From NCBI RefSeq assembly GCF_025989125.1, contig NZ_JAPDNR010000001.1, forward strand, positions 4,886,087 through 4,950,086: a stretch of DNA of 64,000 nucleotides, read 5' to 3'. Below the pieces are notes generated by a model, which ran no database searches, was not told where the DNA came from, and saw nothing but the letters and a program-made list of their open reading frames with translations. The stretch comes from Chitinophaga nivalis. Its GTDB lineage: Bacteria; Bacteroidota; Bacteroidia; Chitinophagales; Chitinophagaceae. Of this stretch, positions 18,382-28,182 are shown piece by piece (positions within the stretch are counted from its first letter, which is position 1; every line of letters starts with the position of its first letter). Position numbers and translations under genes: made by a program.

Positions 18382-19176
18382 TCAGGGCTGGAAATCGGTG
18401 GGCCGTTTTCCGACCAGTTTATAAAAAGTGTTGCTGAAAGCCGAAACGCTGTTGTAGCCTGTGTCCCACGCTATTTCACTGATGGTCTTTTCCGTTTCCA
18501 GCAGATAGCCCATGGCTTTTATCATGCGGGCCAGTTTCAGGTACTGGAAAAAGGAAATATCCATGGTAGCCCGGAACAGGCGGGTGAGGGTGCGTTCACT
18601 GTAGTTGAAGGCATGCCCCACGCTTTCCAGGGTCAGCGGCTCCGACAGATTCTCCTGTATATATCGCAATACAGGCTGCATACGGGGATTTTCTGTCGTA
18701 GGCAGGGTAATGGGTAGCGGCACGGAGCTGATGTCCGGCAGGATGTTCTTAATGGCCTTTACAAAGCGATAACCTTTGGAGCCGGGGTACACATGGCCGC
18801 CATCCCATTTTTCTGTATACAGAATCATCTCCAGCAGGAGGTTGCCTACCGGGTAAATGCCCGTCTGGGTATAGAAAGGATCGTTCTGATCATCTTCATC
18901 CATGAAAAAGTAGATGGTACGCACAAAATTGGCCGGGTAGCGGTGCTGAAAATAATGCTCTACGCCTGCAGGTACCCACATATAATGCCGTGCCGGCAGG
19001 AAGTAGGTTTTATCCCGGGTATACAGAAAGGCTGCGCCCCCTTCTACGTAGGTCAGTTGCCCCTTTTGATGGGTATGGAACGGGAAGTGGTGTTCCGTTT
19101 TCCAATGCCATATATAGGCGGAGTCCGGGTTCGCATCCACATCCGCCAGTATCAGTTCTGGTTTATTTTCCTTCAT
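18382..19176 (-). CDS. AraC family regulator with N-terminal cupin
   Basis: This 264-residue protein has an N-terminal cupin-like sensor (WHWKTEHHFPFHTHQKGQLTYVEGG, then YMWVPAGVEHYF) and a C-terminal double helix-turn-helix (ENLSEPLTLESVGHAFNYSERTLTRLF ... ISEIAWDTGYNSVSAFSNTFYKLVGKRPTDF). It is divergent from the TolC-EmrA-EmrB operon, 86 bases away, and is the obvious candidate regulator of that efflux system. The inducer is unknown. Confidence 0.88.
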   Translation of the reverse strand: MKENKPELILADVDANPDSAYIWHWKTEHHFPFHTHQKGQLTYVEGGAAFLYTRDKTYFLPARHYMWVPAGVEHYFQHRYPANFVRTIYFFMDEDDQNDPFYTQTGIYPVGNLLLEMILYTEKWDGGHVYPGSKGYRFVKAIKNILPDISSVPLPITLPTTENPRMQPVLRYIQENLSEPLTLESVGHAFNYSERTLTRLFRATMDISFFQYLKLARMIKAMGYLLETEKTISEIAWDTGYNSVSAFSNTFYKLVGKRPTDFQP

Positions 19177-19190
19177 TTGGCCGGATCTAA

Positions 19191-19198
19191 CAAATTTA
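19191..19198 (-). promoter_or_regulatory. Candidate -7 element for the AraC gene
   Basis: CAAATTTA on the + strand is TAAATTTG on the minus strand, a full TAnnTTTG match 15 bases upstream of the AraC start. A near match (GAACTTTG, 19236-19243) faces the TolC gene, so both promoters share the 86-base intergenic region. Confidence 0.5.
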
Positions 19199-19262
19199 TG
19201 GCAATTTATAGAAAAAAAATTAACCGGCCTGTGTGGAACTTTGCAACTTCATCACAAACAAC

Positions 19263-20597
19263 ATGTCTACAATTACCAGTAAATGGCTCGCCGGCCTGAC
19301 GCTATTGACGCTATTAAACACAAAAACGGCCAAGAGTCAGCATCCTGAGCAAAGTACCCTCACCCTCACAGCAGCATGGAAAAAGGCAGAATCCTACAAC
19401 AAACAGCTGCAGCTGCAATACCTGCACATACAGCGTATGGAGGAAAAAACAAAAGCAGCAAAAGACGAACGCTTACCGGAGATAAAATTCGACGGCGTAT
19501 ATGCGCGTGTATCCAATCTGGCCATGTATGAAGAAGGCCTGTTCCATGCTCCCACCCAGTTTCCGGTGGTGCATACGCTCTACAAAGTAAGTGGCGATGC
19601 TTATCTGAATGTATACAACGGTGGTAAAACATCGCGTGAAATCGTTGTACGGCAGACAGAAAGCGAACTGGCCAGAGAACAGAAGAATCTTTCTGTTACG
19701 GAAATCAAATACAAGGCTGCCGCGCATTACCTGGATATCTACCGGTATAGTATATACGAAGTGGTATTGTTACAGGATATCCACGAAAGAGAAAAAGAGC
19801 TGGAAGAAATCCGGCAGTTAAACAAAAACGGCGTTGTCCTGAAAAGTGATCTGCTGCGCGCCGAACTGAAATTGTCCAAACAAAAAATGACGCTGCTGGA
19901 AATCCGTAACAGCCTGGTTATTGCGAACCAGCGCCTCAACATCATGATTGGTCAGCCGGATAGTACGGAGAATCTGGTAACCATGGATACACTGGCGCTG
20001 AAAAACATACGGGTACGTGCCTACGAAGATTACCTGGCAGATGCCTATGAACATTCCTTTGCTTTCAAAATATCCGAAAAGGAAACCCAGCTGAGTGCTT
20101 TACGGCTTAAAGATGTAAAGTCCAACGTACTGCCTAAAATAGGTTTGTTTGCGGAATACGGTTATAGTTATCCGCAGATCCAGTTTTATCCCTATGCCAT
20201 TGCTCCCTACGGATTGGGGCAGGTAGGCGTAAAAGCCGGCATCCCCATTTCCGCCTTTTATCAGAACAGGCATAAAAAAGAAGAAGCGAAGATCGGGCTG
20301 GAATGGCAGGAAATGGAACATGCCGATACGCAGGACCGGGTACGACAGGAAGTAAAAGCGGCCTATGTACGTTATACCGAAGCGCTGACCCGCATACAGG
20401 TGGCGCAGGATAATATTGCACAGGCGAAAGAAAACTTCCGCATCGTGAATAACACTTATTTCAATCAGCTGTCTTTGTTAACAGATCTGCTGGATGCAGA
20501 AACCCAGCTGTTACAATCAAAATTTGATCTTACCACAGCACAGGTAACCGCACAATTACAATACTACGAATTACTGAAAGCAACAGGCAACCTTTAA
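19263..20597 (+). CDS. TolC family outer-membrane efflux protein
   Basis: This 444-residue protein has a signal peptide (to about TAKSQ) and long alternating helices typical of OEP repeats (AWKKAESYNKQLQLQYLHIQRMEEKTKAAKDERLPEIKFDGVYAR; LRAELKLSKQKMTLLEIRNSLVIANQRLN; TDLLDAETQLLQSKFDLTTAQVTAQLQYYELLKATG). It forms the outer-membrane channel of the efflux pump encoded with the two following genes. The ATG at 19263 starts the recognisable signal peptide. Confidence 0.92.
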   Translation: MSTITSKWLAGLTLLTLLNTKTAKSQHPEQSTLTLTAAWKKAESYNKQLQLQYLHIQRMEEKTKAAKDERLPEIKFDGVYARVSNLAMYEEGLFHAPTQFPVVHTLYKVSGDAYLNVYNGGKTSREIVVRQTESELAREQKNLSVTEIKYKAAAHYLDIYRYSIYEVVLLQDIHEREKELEEIRQLNKNGVVLKSDLLRAELKLSKQKMTLLEIRNSLVIANQRLNIMIGQPDSTENLVTMDTLALKNIRVRAYEDYLADAYEHSFAFKISEKETQLSALRLKDVKSNVLPKIGLFAEYGYSYPQIQFYPYAIAPYGLGQVGVKAGIPISAFYQNRHKKEEAKIGLEWQEMEHADTQDRVRQEVKAAYVRYTEALTRIQVAQDNIAQAKENFRIVNNTYFNQLSLLTDLLDAETQLLQSKFDLTTAQVTAQLQYYELLKATGNL

Positions 20598-20603
20598 TAT
20601 TAT

Positions 20604-21677
20604 ATGAAAAGCACGAATACCAATACGACCACCAACAAAACCGACAGACTCATCTCCAGGATCACTACGATAGTAGCTTCTATTGTAGTCGTAGGGCTTG
20701 CCATCTGGGGAATCCGCACGTTGCTTTATCAATGGAAGAACGAAGCAACCAATGATGCACAGATAGATGAATACATTAATCCGGTAGTCGCCAAGGTGAC
20801 CGGTTATGTGGAAGAGATCCGCTATGAAGAAAACCAGGAGGTAAAAAAAGGAGATACCCTGGTGATCATTGATAACAGTGAGTATGCAGCACAACAGGAC
20901 GAAGCGGAAGCGGCGTTGCTGAATGCCAAAGCACAGATTACCGTACTGGAAAGTAATGTCAACACTTCCGGGCAACAGGCCAAAGTATATGCGGCACAGA
21001 TTGCGGCTGCCCGTGCCAGGCTGAAAAACCAGGAACAGGAATACGACCGCTACAAAAAACTGTACGACGTGGAATCCGCTACCAAACAACAACTGGAGCG
21101 GGTGGAAGCGGCGCTGGAAGTAGCCCGTTCTGATTACAATACCGCATTGGGCGCCTACGATGCCTCCCTGGCGAAAATCAATGATGCGCGCGTACAGCAA
21201 CAATCACTGGATGCAGAAATCAAAAGAAGAGCGGCAGTGGTCACCAAAAATGATCTCAACGTTTCCTATACCATTATCACGGCGCCTTACGACGGTAAGA
21301 TGGGCCGCCGCACCATTCAGCCGAAACAGCTGGTACAGGCAGGTCAGGTACTGGCCTATATTGTAGACTGGGAAGCGGGTAAATGGGTAGTGGCCAACTT
21401 TAAGGAAACACAGATCCGGCACATGTATGTAGGAGAAACCGCGTCTATTGAAGTAGATGCTTTCCCCGGTCAGGTATTTACCGGTAAAATTGAATCCCTG
21501 TCCGGCGCCACCGGCAGCCGGTTTTCCTTGCTGCCACCGGATAATGCCACCGGTAACTTTGTAAAAATCGCACAGCGTATTCCGGTACGTATACGCCTCG
21601 ACGGATCGGCCACCGCGCTGAAGCCTTTGTCTGCCGGTATGAGTGTGAATGTTTCTGTTGCTAAAGCACGTCCCTGA
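20604..21677 (+). CDS. HlyD/EmrA-type membrane fusion protein
   Basis: This 357-residue periplasmic adaptor has one N-terminal membrane helix (about 20-40). A split lipoyl/barrel-sandwich domain (NPVVAKVTGYVEEIRYEENQEVKKGDTLVIID and TIITAPYDGKMGRRTIQPKQLVQAGQVLAYIV) encloses a long coiled coil (about residues 95-210). It links the MFS pump to TolC. It starts 6 bases after the TolC gene and ends 2 bases before the MFS gene. Confidence 0.92.
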   Translation: MKSTNTNTTTNKTDRLISRITTIVASIVVVGLAIWGIRTLLYQWKNEATNDAQIDEYINPVVAKVTGYVEEIRYEENQEVKKGDTLVIIDNSEYAAQQDEAEAALLNAKAQITVLESNVNTSGQQAKVYAAQIAAARARLKNQEQEYDRYKKLYDVESATKQQLERVEAALEVARSDYNTALGAYDASLAKINDARVQQQSLDAEIKRRAAVVTKNDLNVSYTIITAPYDGKMGRRTIQPKQLVQAGQVLAYIVDWEAGKWVVANFKETQIRHMYVGETASIEVDAFPGQVFTGKIESLSGATGSRFSLLPPDNATGNFVKIAQRIPVRIRLDGSATALKPLSAGMSVNVSVAKARP

Positions 21678-21679
21678 TC

Positions 21680-23275
21680 ATGAGTCATCCGAAACAAATT
21701 TTCAGATCATGGATTCCGGAGTGGCTGATCCGCCTCACCATTTTGCTGGTGTTGCTGCCTACTGTGATGTTGTTTGCATTGTCTACTGCCAATGTAAATG
21801 CCGCTACCGGATTCTATGGAGCTGAACCTGCTGATATACAGTTCTCCATGCTGCTTTATTATGCATCCCTGGCGGCTTTTACACCGCTGGAAAGACGCTT
21901 CTTCAGCCGCATCGCCACGAAGGAATATTTTCTGATCTGCCTGGTGCTACAGGTATTGATTTCCTATTGGTGTTATCATACCCGGGAACTGCCGGTATTA
22001 TTTTTCTGCCGCTTCCTGCAGGGGATGGTCAACTGCGGCGTTACCAGTATTTGTCTGACTTTGTTGTTTGGCCGGCTGAAATCAGAACATGCGCGTGAAA
22101 CCGGCTATGCGGTACTGTATGCCATGATCCTCTGTTCTGCCTCATTAACCTCGCTGGTAACAGCGCCGTTGGTAGACAACTACGAATACAACATGTTGTA
22201 CAAGATGATCATTTATACGTTTGTACCAGGGGCCATCCTGTTGTTGCTCCTGATGAACAAAGTGCATCTGACCAAAAAAACACCCTTGTATCAGCTGGAC
22301 TGGGCCAGCTTCATCCTGTATAGCGTGATGCTGGTATTGCTGGGCTACGTGCTGATTTACGGCCAGCAGTACTACTGGCTGCAAGACAACCGCATTGTAT
22401 GGAGCCTCGTGGCTGCCATACTGCTGGCAGGTTGTTTTGCCCTCCGGCAATTCAGCCGTAAGCGGCCGCTGATACACCTGCAGGTATTCCGGTATAAAGC
22501 CGTGCTGTTTGGTTTACTGCTGCTGGGATGTTTGTATATCATCCGGGGCGCCTTTAATGTAACGACCAGTTATTTCTCTACCGTGCTGGGTATGGATCCC
22601 ATTCATATGTACGAGCTGCTGATATACAATCTGGTGGGTATTATCATTGGGGTGGTGTTTGCCGCCAGGCTGGTCATCAAAAGAAGACCTTTGCAATTTA
22701 TCTGGCTGGCCGGATTCTTTCTGCTGCTGATATTTCACAGTGTGATGTATTTTTTATTCGCGGCAGAAGCGGATATGTCTACCTTCATTGTACCCTTGAT
22801 GATACAAGGTTTAGGCGCCGGTATGCTGATGACGCCCATCATCCTGTTTATCATTTCTTCTGTACCGGAAGAGATGGGACAATCCGCTTCCGCGGTAGGC
22901 GTATTTATCCGGTATACCTTCTTCGGATTAAGTACGGCCCTGATTAATTTCTTTTCCCTGTTTTTCGGACATACCCACAGCATGCGGCTGAGCGACCGTG
23001 TATCACGTGCGGATAATGGCGTAGGAGAGCGGTTGCATACCTACCAGACGGCCTTGCAGGGACGAGGTATGTTGCCGGTAGAAGCTTCCCGGGCAGCTAC
23101 CGCACTGTTGGATAAAACCATGCAGAAACAGGCATTTTTAAAATTTGCGATGGATTATTATGAGATGATGGCCATTCTGATTCTCTTCATCATGCTGTTG
23201 ATTATCATGGCGCCGTTTATTAACCGGACCATTATCAATGTAAAGACGAAACAACCGGCTGCTGCTACTTTTTAG
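21680..23275 (+). CDS. MFS transporter, DHA2/EmrB-like
   Basis: This 531-residue protein is predicted to have about 14 membrane helices, the DHA2 layout. It carries an FCRFLQGMVNCGVTSICLTLLF segment equivalent to the drug:H+ antiporter motif C region, and further helices to residue 520. With EmrA and TolC it would expel drugs or toxic metabolites by proton antiport. It differs from E. coli EmrB in most visible detail, so only the subfamily is claimed. Confidence 0.87.
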   Translation: MSHPKQIFRSWIPEWLIRLTILLVLLPTVMLFALSTANVNAATGFYGAEPADIQFSMLLYYASLAAFTPLERRFFSRIATKEYFLICLVLQVLISYWCYHTRELPVLFFCRFLQGMVNCGVTSICLTLLFGRLKSEHARETGYAVLYAMILCSASLTSLVTAPLVDNYEYNMLYKMIIYTFVPGAILLLLLMNKVHLTKKTPLYQLDWASFILYSVMLVLLGYVLIYGQQYYWLQDNRIVWSLVAAILLAGCFALRQFSRKRPLIHLQVFRYKAVLFGLLLLGCLYIIRGAFNVTTSYFSTVLGMDPIHMYELLIYNLVGIIIGVVFAARLVIKRRPLQFIWLAGFFLLLIFHSVMYFLFAAEADMSTFIVPLMIQGLGAGMLMTPIILFIISSVPEEMGQSASAVGVFIRYTFFGLSTALINFFSLFFGHTHSMRLSDRVSRADNGVGERLHTYQTALQGRGMLPVEASRAATALLDKTMQKQAFLKFAMDYYEMMAILILFIMLLIIMAPFINRTIINVKTKQPAAATF

Positions 23276-23430
23276 CAGTTTTTTTCATAGTGATGACTAT
23301 ACGGATTACAGGTAAACTTGCCGCCTGTAGTCCGTATTTTTTTATGGAAATCTACCGGAATTTTGTTATATTCATATTGCCTATGTTGACCCGAATATTT
23401 GTTTAGTTGAACCCCCTAAAGATATGACCT

Positions 23431-26253
23431 ATGATCACTCACTGGCAGGTTATAGCAGAAGTTGCCAATCGTTTTGGCGGGCGCCAGGAACAGTTTGAAA
23501 CAGCCAACAAAAAACTGAACGCCTATCAGCAGGAAAAAATTCCCCTCATACAACTGGAAGATGACGAGGAACGTGTCCATTGCCGTATTGCCCGGGAAAA
23601 TACGCCCGTGCTGGCGCAGGCCCTGGAGCGAATAACCGGTACCGTTGATTTTCACGATAAATACATCCTGGACAAGCTGGCAGAGCTGAGCTGCGGCGTA
23701 TGCCGGTTGCTGAAATGCGGCGCCCCTGTAGGAACCGGATTTCTCGTTACACCGGATATCCTGCTAACCAACCATCATGTTATAGAATCGGCTGCAGATG
23801 CAATAGACATGGTAGCCGAGTTTAACTATGAGTTGGATTGTACGACCCGGTTGCTGAAAAAATCAGCGGTATTCCGCCTGGATGCTGCTAAGTTTTTCCT
23901 GACATCCAGCTTAAAGGTCAGTAAGCAAACCCTCAATACCGGCCTGGATTTTACCCTGATCGGTGTAACCGTTACCGGTACTTCCGGAGAAGCGTTGTCC
24001 CAGTTTCCACCGATTCGCATGGATGGCAATATGGGCAAGATCATCAAAGGAGAATCCTGCATCATTGTGCAGCATCCCAATGGTTTGCCGAAGAAAGTAG
24101 TATTGAAGGATACGAAATTCTTTTCCGAAACAGGTACGCGGTTGGTGTATGAAACGGATACGTTGCCGGGATCTTCCGGCGCACCGGTGTTTGCGTTAGG
24201 CACCTGCAGCCTGATTGCCTTGCATCATTCCGGATTGTCCCGCACCGATGACCAGAACAGGGTGCTGACCAAAGACGGCCAGCTGGCTACTGCAGATACA
24301 CCCGACGAACAGATAGACTGGATCGGCAATGAAGGCATTAAGATCAGTGTGATCATCAATGCCGTGAAAGAAGCCACGTTGCCGCCAGCCATGGAAAAAT
24401 GCCGCAACGATCTGCTGCAGCAAACCCGGGAAGTAGCCCCGATACTACAACAAGCCATGCCGGACCAAAAAGAAGTACAAACTGTTATCGATAACCTGGT
24501 AACAGGTAAGGCAACACCTGCGGTGCCGGCATTACCAGGTATTCCATCACCCGCAAAAGAAACCAACATGGACCAGCGTATATCAGCCGCGAATGCCGGT
24601 AATATCACGTCCTTTATCATTGCCCTGTTATATACACCGGAGAATATACAGGCGATAGAAAAAATCCTGTCGGTGCGTTATCCGCCGCGGGTACAGATAG
24701 CCCTGCTGTTGCCGGCAAGTGCCCGGCCCGGGCGGGAAGAGCTGTTTTCCTTTGCGGTAGCCGTCAGCGGAAATCCGCATGAAGCAGCCAGCGAACTGGC
24801 CCGCATTCCGGGTATTTATTATGCAGAAGCGGATGTGCCTTTATACCTGAATGCCGACACTTCTTTTATCAGGACGTCTGCCCCGGGTACTGCTACGGAG
24901 TCAGGTTTTCTTTTTGACGACGGATACGGGAAGCCTAATGAAGACGCATTCCTCGAAACCTATACGCAGAAAAATAAAAGTCCGTATGTAACCGCAGGTC
25001 AGCCCGAACAATTCCGCAAATGGAACTGGTATGCCACCGGCTTCGATAAAATATTAACGGATACTACGCTGGTATCTCCCAAAGACAAAGGGATACAGGT
25101 AGTGCAGTTTGACACAGGATATACCAACCATTCTAAAGTACTGAATGGATTTGATACCGATCAGGATTACAATTTTCTCAATCAATCTACCGATGCGCTG
25201 GATCCGCGTACCGTTGCTATTGGCAAACAACCGGGTCATGGCACACGTACCGGCAGCCTGCTGATTGGCAATGTATATTCTCCTGCTGCCGGTAATGGCA
25301 ACTGCGGATTGCTGACCCCATCCGGTAGCCGGCTGGTACCATTTCGTATAGCCGAAACAGTGGTTATCATCAACCGGCAGCAACAACTGGCTGCCGCATT
25401 GGATACTGCTATTGCACAGGGGTTTGATGTGATTACCATGAGTATGGGACTACCACCCACCATCACAACAGCCCAACTGGCCAGAAGAGCCTATGAAAGC
25501 GGTATTATCTGGTGTTGTGCTGCGGGCAACAGTGTACAGGCGGTAGTAGCACCGGCTGTATATCCGGGTACCATTGCCGTTGCGGCCTCCAATCCTTTGG
25601 ATAGAGACTGGTCCGGTTCTTCCCGTGGTACCATGGTAGACATCACCGCTCCCGGACAGGATGTTTATGTACCTATCTGGCAGGAAGGTGCTTTGCATCC
25701 CGAAGGTTTCGCGTATGGCGACGGGACCAGCTATGCCACTCCACATATTGCTGCTGCGGCAGCCTATTGGCTGGCAAAATACCAGGACGTCCTGAAAGCG
25801 CCGGCCTATGCGGGTTGGAGAAGGGTAGAAGCTTTTCGTACGGCCTTGCAGACTGCTGCCAGACGTGACAATCAGCTGCCTCGTAAAGGTTTTGGCAGCG
25901 GCATGCTGGATGTTGCCGCCTTGCTGGATACGCCACCTCTTGCCGCCGATGCATTAAAAAACAGTTACGACGGCTGGTCGGACAGCCCTTTCCTGGATGC
26001 CGTACAAGGTTATGGGGAGCTGATAAAAACCTATTGGAACAAACTGCACAGCTGCATTTTCGGCGTACATCGCGGTGGTCAGGAGTCGCTGCCGCTGGCG
26101 GCACAGGAGTTGTCGGCCGCTTCGCAGGTGCTGGAGCAAGCCATTTTCCATACCACGGGTAGTCCCTATGAATCTGTACCTGCAACCGATTTGCCAGCTA
26201 TCCTGGAAAGATTTAATACCCTTCAATCTATTGTTGAGCGCGCAGCTAAATAA
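23431..26253 (+). CDS. Trypsin-like / subtilisin-like double protease
   Basis: This 940-residue protein has no signal peptide. An N-terminal helical domain of about 85 residues resembles the small adaptor domains in front of trypsin-like peptidases in bacterial conflict proteins, but could not be named. A trypsin-like domain follows with the triad H116 (TNHHVI), D173 (LDFTLIG) and S249 (GSSGAP). A linker with a possible inhibitor-like domain (about 385-465) leads to an S8 domain with D about 559 (VQFDTGY), H603 (GHGTRTGS), N700 (AAGNS) and S767 (GTSYATPH). Both catalytic sets are intact. A short helical tail follows. It is the first gene of a peptidase cluster, 10 bases before the dipeptidase-like gene. 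Confidence 0.85.
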   Translation: MITHWQVIAEVANRFGGRQEQFETANKKLNAYQQEKIPLIQLEDDEERVHCRIARENTPVLAQALERITGTVDFHDKYILDKLAELSCGVCRLLKCGAPVGTGFLVTPDILLTNHHVIESAADAIDMVAEFNYELDCTTRLLKKSAVFRLDAAKFFLTSSLKVSKQTLNTGLDFTLIGVTVTGTSGEALSQFPPIRMDGNMGKIIKGESCIIVQHPNGLPKKVVLKDTKFFSETGTRLVYETDTLPGSSGAPVFALGTCSLIALHHSGLSRTDDQNRVLTKDGQLATADTPDEQIDWIGNEGIKISVIINAVKEATLPPAMEKCRNDLLQQTREVAPILQQAMPDQKEVQTVIDNLVTGKATPAVPALPGIPSPAKETNMDQRISAANAGNITSFIIALLYTPENIQAIEKILSVRYPPRVQIALLLPASARPGREELFSFAVAVSGNPHEAASELARIPGIYYAEADVPLYLNADTSFIRTSAPGTATESGFLFDDGYGKPNEDAFLETYTQKNKSPYVTAGQPEQFRKWNWYATGFDKILTDTTLVSPKDKGIQVVQFDTGYTNHSKVLNGFDTDQDYNFLNQSTDALDPRTVAIGKQPGHGTRTGSLLIGNVYSPAAGNGNCGLLTPSGSRLVPFRIAETVVIINRQQQLAAALDTAIAQGFDVITMSMGLPPTITTAQLARRAYESGIIWCCAAGNSVQAVVAPAVYPGTIAVAASNPLDRDWSGSSRGTMVDITAPGQDVYVPIWQEGALHPEGFAYGDGTSYATPHIAAAAAYWLAKYQDVLKAPAYAGWRRVEAFRTALQTAARRDNQLPRKGFGSGMLDVAALLDTPPLAADALKNSYDGWSDSPFLDAVQGYGELIKTYWNKLHSCIFGVHRGGQESLPLAAQELSAASQVLEQAIFHTTGSPYESVPATDLPAILERFNTLQSIVERAAK

Positions 26254-26263
26254 CTGAATCCCT

Positions 26264-27928
26264 ATGGCTAACAAGATCTTTGATTTCCATTTTCATCTGT
26301 TGTTCAAACACTACATCACCCTGAACAAAGATGTGACCACCGAATTCCGTACCGGCGGGGTGGCTAAATTACTGAATGATATTTTAGGCGGCCCGTTCGA
26401 CAGCCAGTCTTCGCCGGCACAGGTGAAAGACAGCCAGCTGTTTCTGGGTGTTACGTCCATTATCAGCCTCGAACACGCCTTTGCAAGAAGGGTGTTGCAC
26501 TTACTGGGTATTGATTTCTCCGGTATCCTGCCGCTGGATACCGCGCTGTTTGAACGTACCCGTGATGGACTGACAGACTATTTTACGGAGTTTAAAACAC
26601 AGCTGCAGTTTTACCTGGATCAGCAGCCGGTATTAACGGCAGCTCCCTTTCATATCCATTATACGGGCCGGCAGGATCCTGCCTGGAAAGATAAGACCAG
26701 TGCGGAGATAGCGCAGCTGCTGCTGAACGAAAATACCAAAAGATACCTCGTGTTTTCCATTGAAGGCGGCCATAATTTATCGGATGTACCCGTGCGTGGT
26801 ACGGCTATGTCGCGTACGCCGGAGTTGAACCTGTTGCAATTGCAGGAACGTACAGATGTGGATTTCCTCTGTATGAATCTGTGTCACCTGAGTTATATTC
26901 CCGAACAGCCGCTGGGCGGTTTTGCACAGGGGTTGAACAAGCAGGCACAGATAGCTTTCAGCAGTGAGGACTTTATGCCGAAAGCGGGATTGGGGTTGAC
27001 AGAACTGGGCAAGAAAGTAATCCGCCAGGCACTGACACATCCCACACGGCCGGTGCTGATAGATGTAAAGCACATGAGTGTGTATACCCGTTTGCATTAT
27101 TATCGTTTCCGCGAACAGCTGATCAATGAAGATCCGGCTGTAGAGAGATTGCCGATCATTTCTTCCCATACCGGTTTTACTTTCAGCAGTATACAAAACT
27201 ATCTGCAGCAGAAAAAATTCCGTTCAGCTGTAGGTACAGAAAACGGGACCACAGTATGTGTGGTGGAACCGGAGAACAAAAAGATCGGACGTACGGACGA
27301 TTTAATCAACAGTGGGTTGTTCAGCAATCCGTGGAGCATTAACCTGTTTGAAGAAGAAATCACGACTATTCTGGAAAGCAAAGGTATGATTGGTATCAGT
27401 CTGGATCAGCGTATCCTGGGGGCAGAAAAAATAATCGACAGCAACCGCGGACAATATTTCGACGGAGAATATGTAGCGCGGGAAGAGTGGGAGAAACTAT
27501 TCCGCGACGGGCAGTTGCCGGGACCGGAAGGTCTGGGGCAGAAAGATATTGCCCCATCCCGGGCAGAGCGGCATATCATGTTGCTCTGCATGCATATCGT
27601 ATATGCGGTACGCGTGGGGTATGCCAGTCTGACCTGGCTGCCTGATACCTCACCCTGGCAGCATATCTGTATTGGTTCCGACTTCGATGGACTGATCAAT
27701 CCCATCAACCGGCTGGATAATATCAATCGCGTTGAAGGCCTGCGGGATGGGTTGCTCCGGTATCTGCCGGTGGCCGACAAGTACCTCACTGAACAGCCGC
27801 AGCAGCGTGCGTTGCGTTATCATGCAGATGGTACACTGGATAATGCTTATCTGGAACAGGTGACAGATCAGTTTTTATATGGGAATGGCGTTTCTTTCAC
27901 AGCACGTTTTCTGAGTAACTGGCGGTAA
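26264..27928 (+). CDS. Membrane dipeptidase-like (M19/amidohydrolase) protein
   Basis: This 554-residue protein has a TIM-barrel metal-hydrolase pattern: an N-terminal HxH (FDFHFH, about residues 8-10), SIEGGHN, a VLIDVKHMSVYTR strand, IISSHTGFTF, and GSDFDGLINP near the end. These fit the zinc sites of renal dipeptidase (M19) relatives. It is longer than usual M19 enzymes (about 330-400 residues) and lacks a signal peptide. It is cotranscribed with the double protease; it may finish the breakdown of peptides or act on an unusual amide. Confidence 0.72.
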   Translation: MANKIFDFHFHLLFKHYITLNKDVTTEFRTGGVAKLLNDILGGPFDSQSSPAQVKDSQLFLGVTSIISLEHAFARRVLHLLGIDFSGILPLDTALFERTRDGLTDYFTEFKTQLQFYLDQQPVLTAAPFHIHYTGRQDPAWKDKTSAEIAQLLLNENTKRYLVFSIEGGHNLSDVPVRGTAMSRTPELNLLQLQERTDVDFLCMNLCHLSYIPEQPLGGFAQGLNKQAQIAFSSEDFMPKAGLGLTELGKKVIRQALTHPTRPVLIDVKHMSVYTRLHYYRFREQLINEDPAVERLPIISSHTGFTFSSIQNYLQQKKFRSAVGTENGTTVCVVEPENKKIGRTDDLINSGLFSNPWSINLFEEEITTILESKGMIGISLDQRILGAEKIIDSNRGQYFDGEYVAREEWEKLFRDGQLPGPEGLGQKDIAPSRAERHIMLLCMHIVYAVRVGYASLTWLPDTSPWQHICIGSDFDGLINPINRLDNINRVEGLRDGLLRYLPVADKYLTEQPQQRALRYHADGTLDNAYLEQVTDQFLYGNGVSFTARFLSNWR

Positions 27929-28182
27929 GGAGGTTTCACCGGTGTTGTCACGCGCAATAATTAATGTAACTTTTTTATTGCATAAATAATTTTTTTGTTT
28001 AAAAGCGTTTGTGATATTTTTATATCGCATAGGAATGTTTGTATACTAATAGCAACCTCAAATTAAGATCCCTGGACTGTAATTTTCGTTTTCTGTATTG
28101 TCGAGTAGTTCCCCAAATGACGTAAAAAAATCTGCAGAGCTATTTATTGTCTATTTATTAATTAATCCCCAAAAGAAGCACC

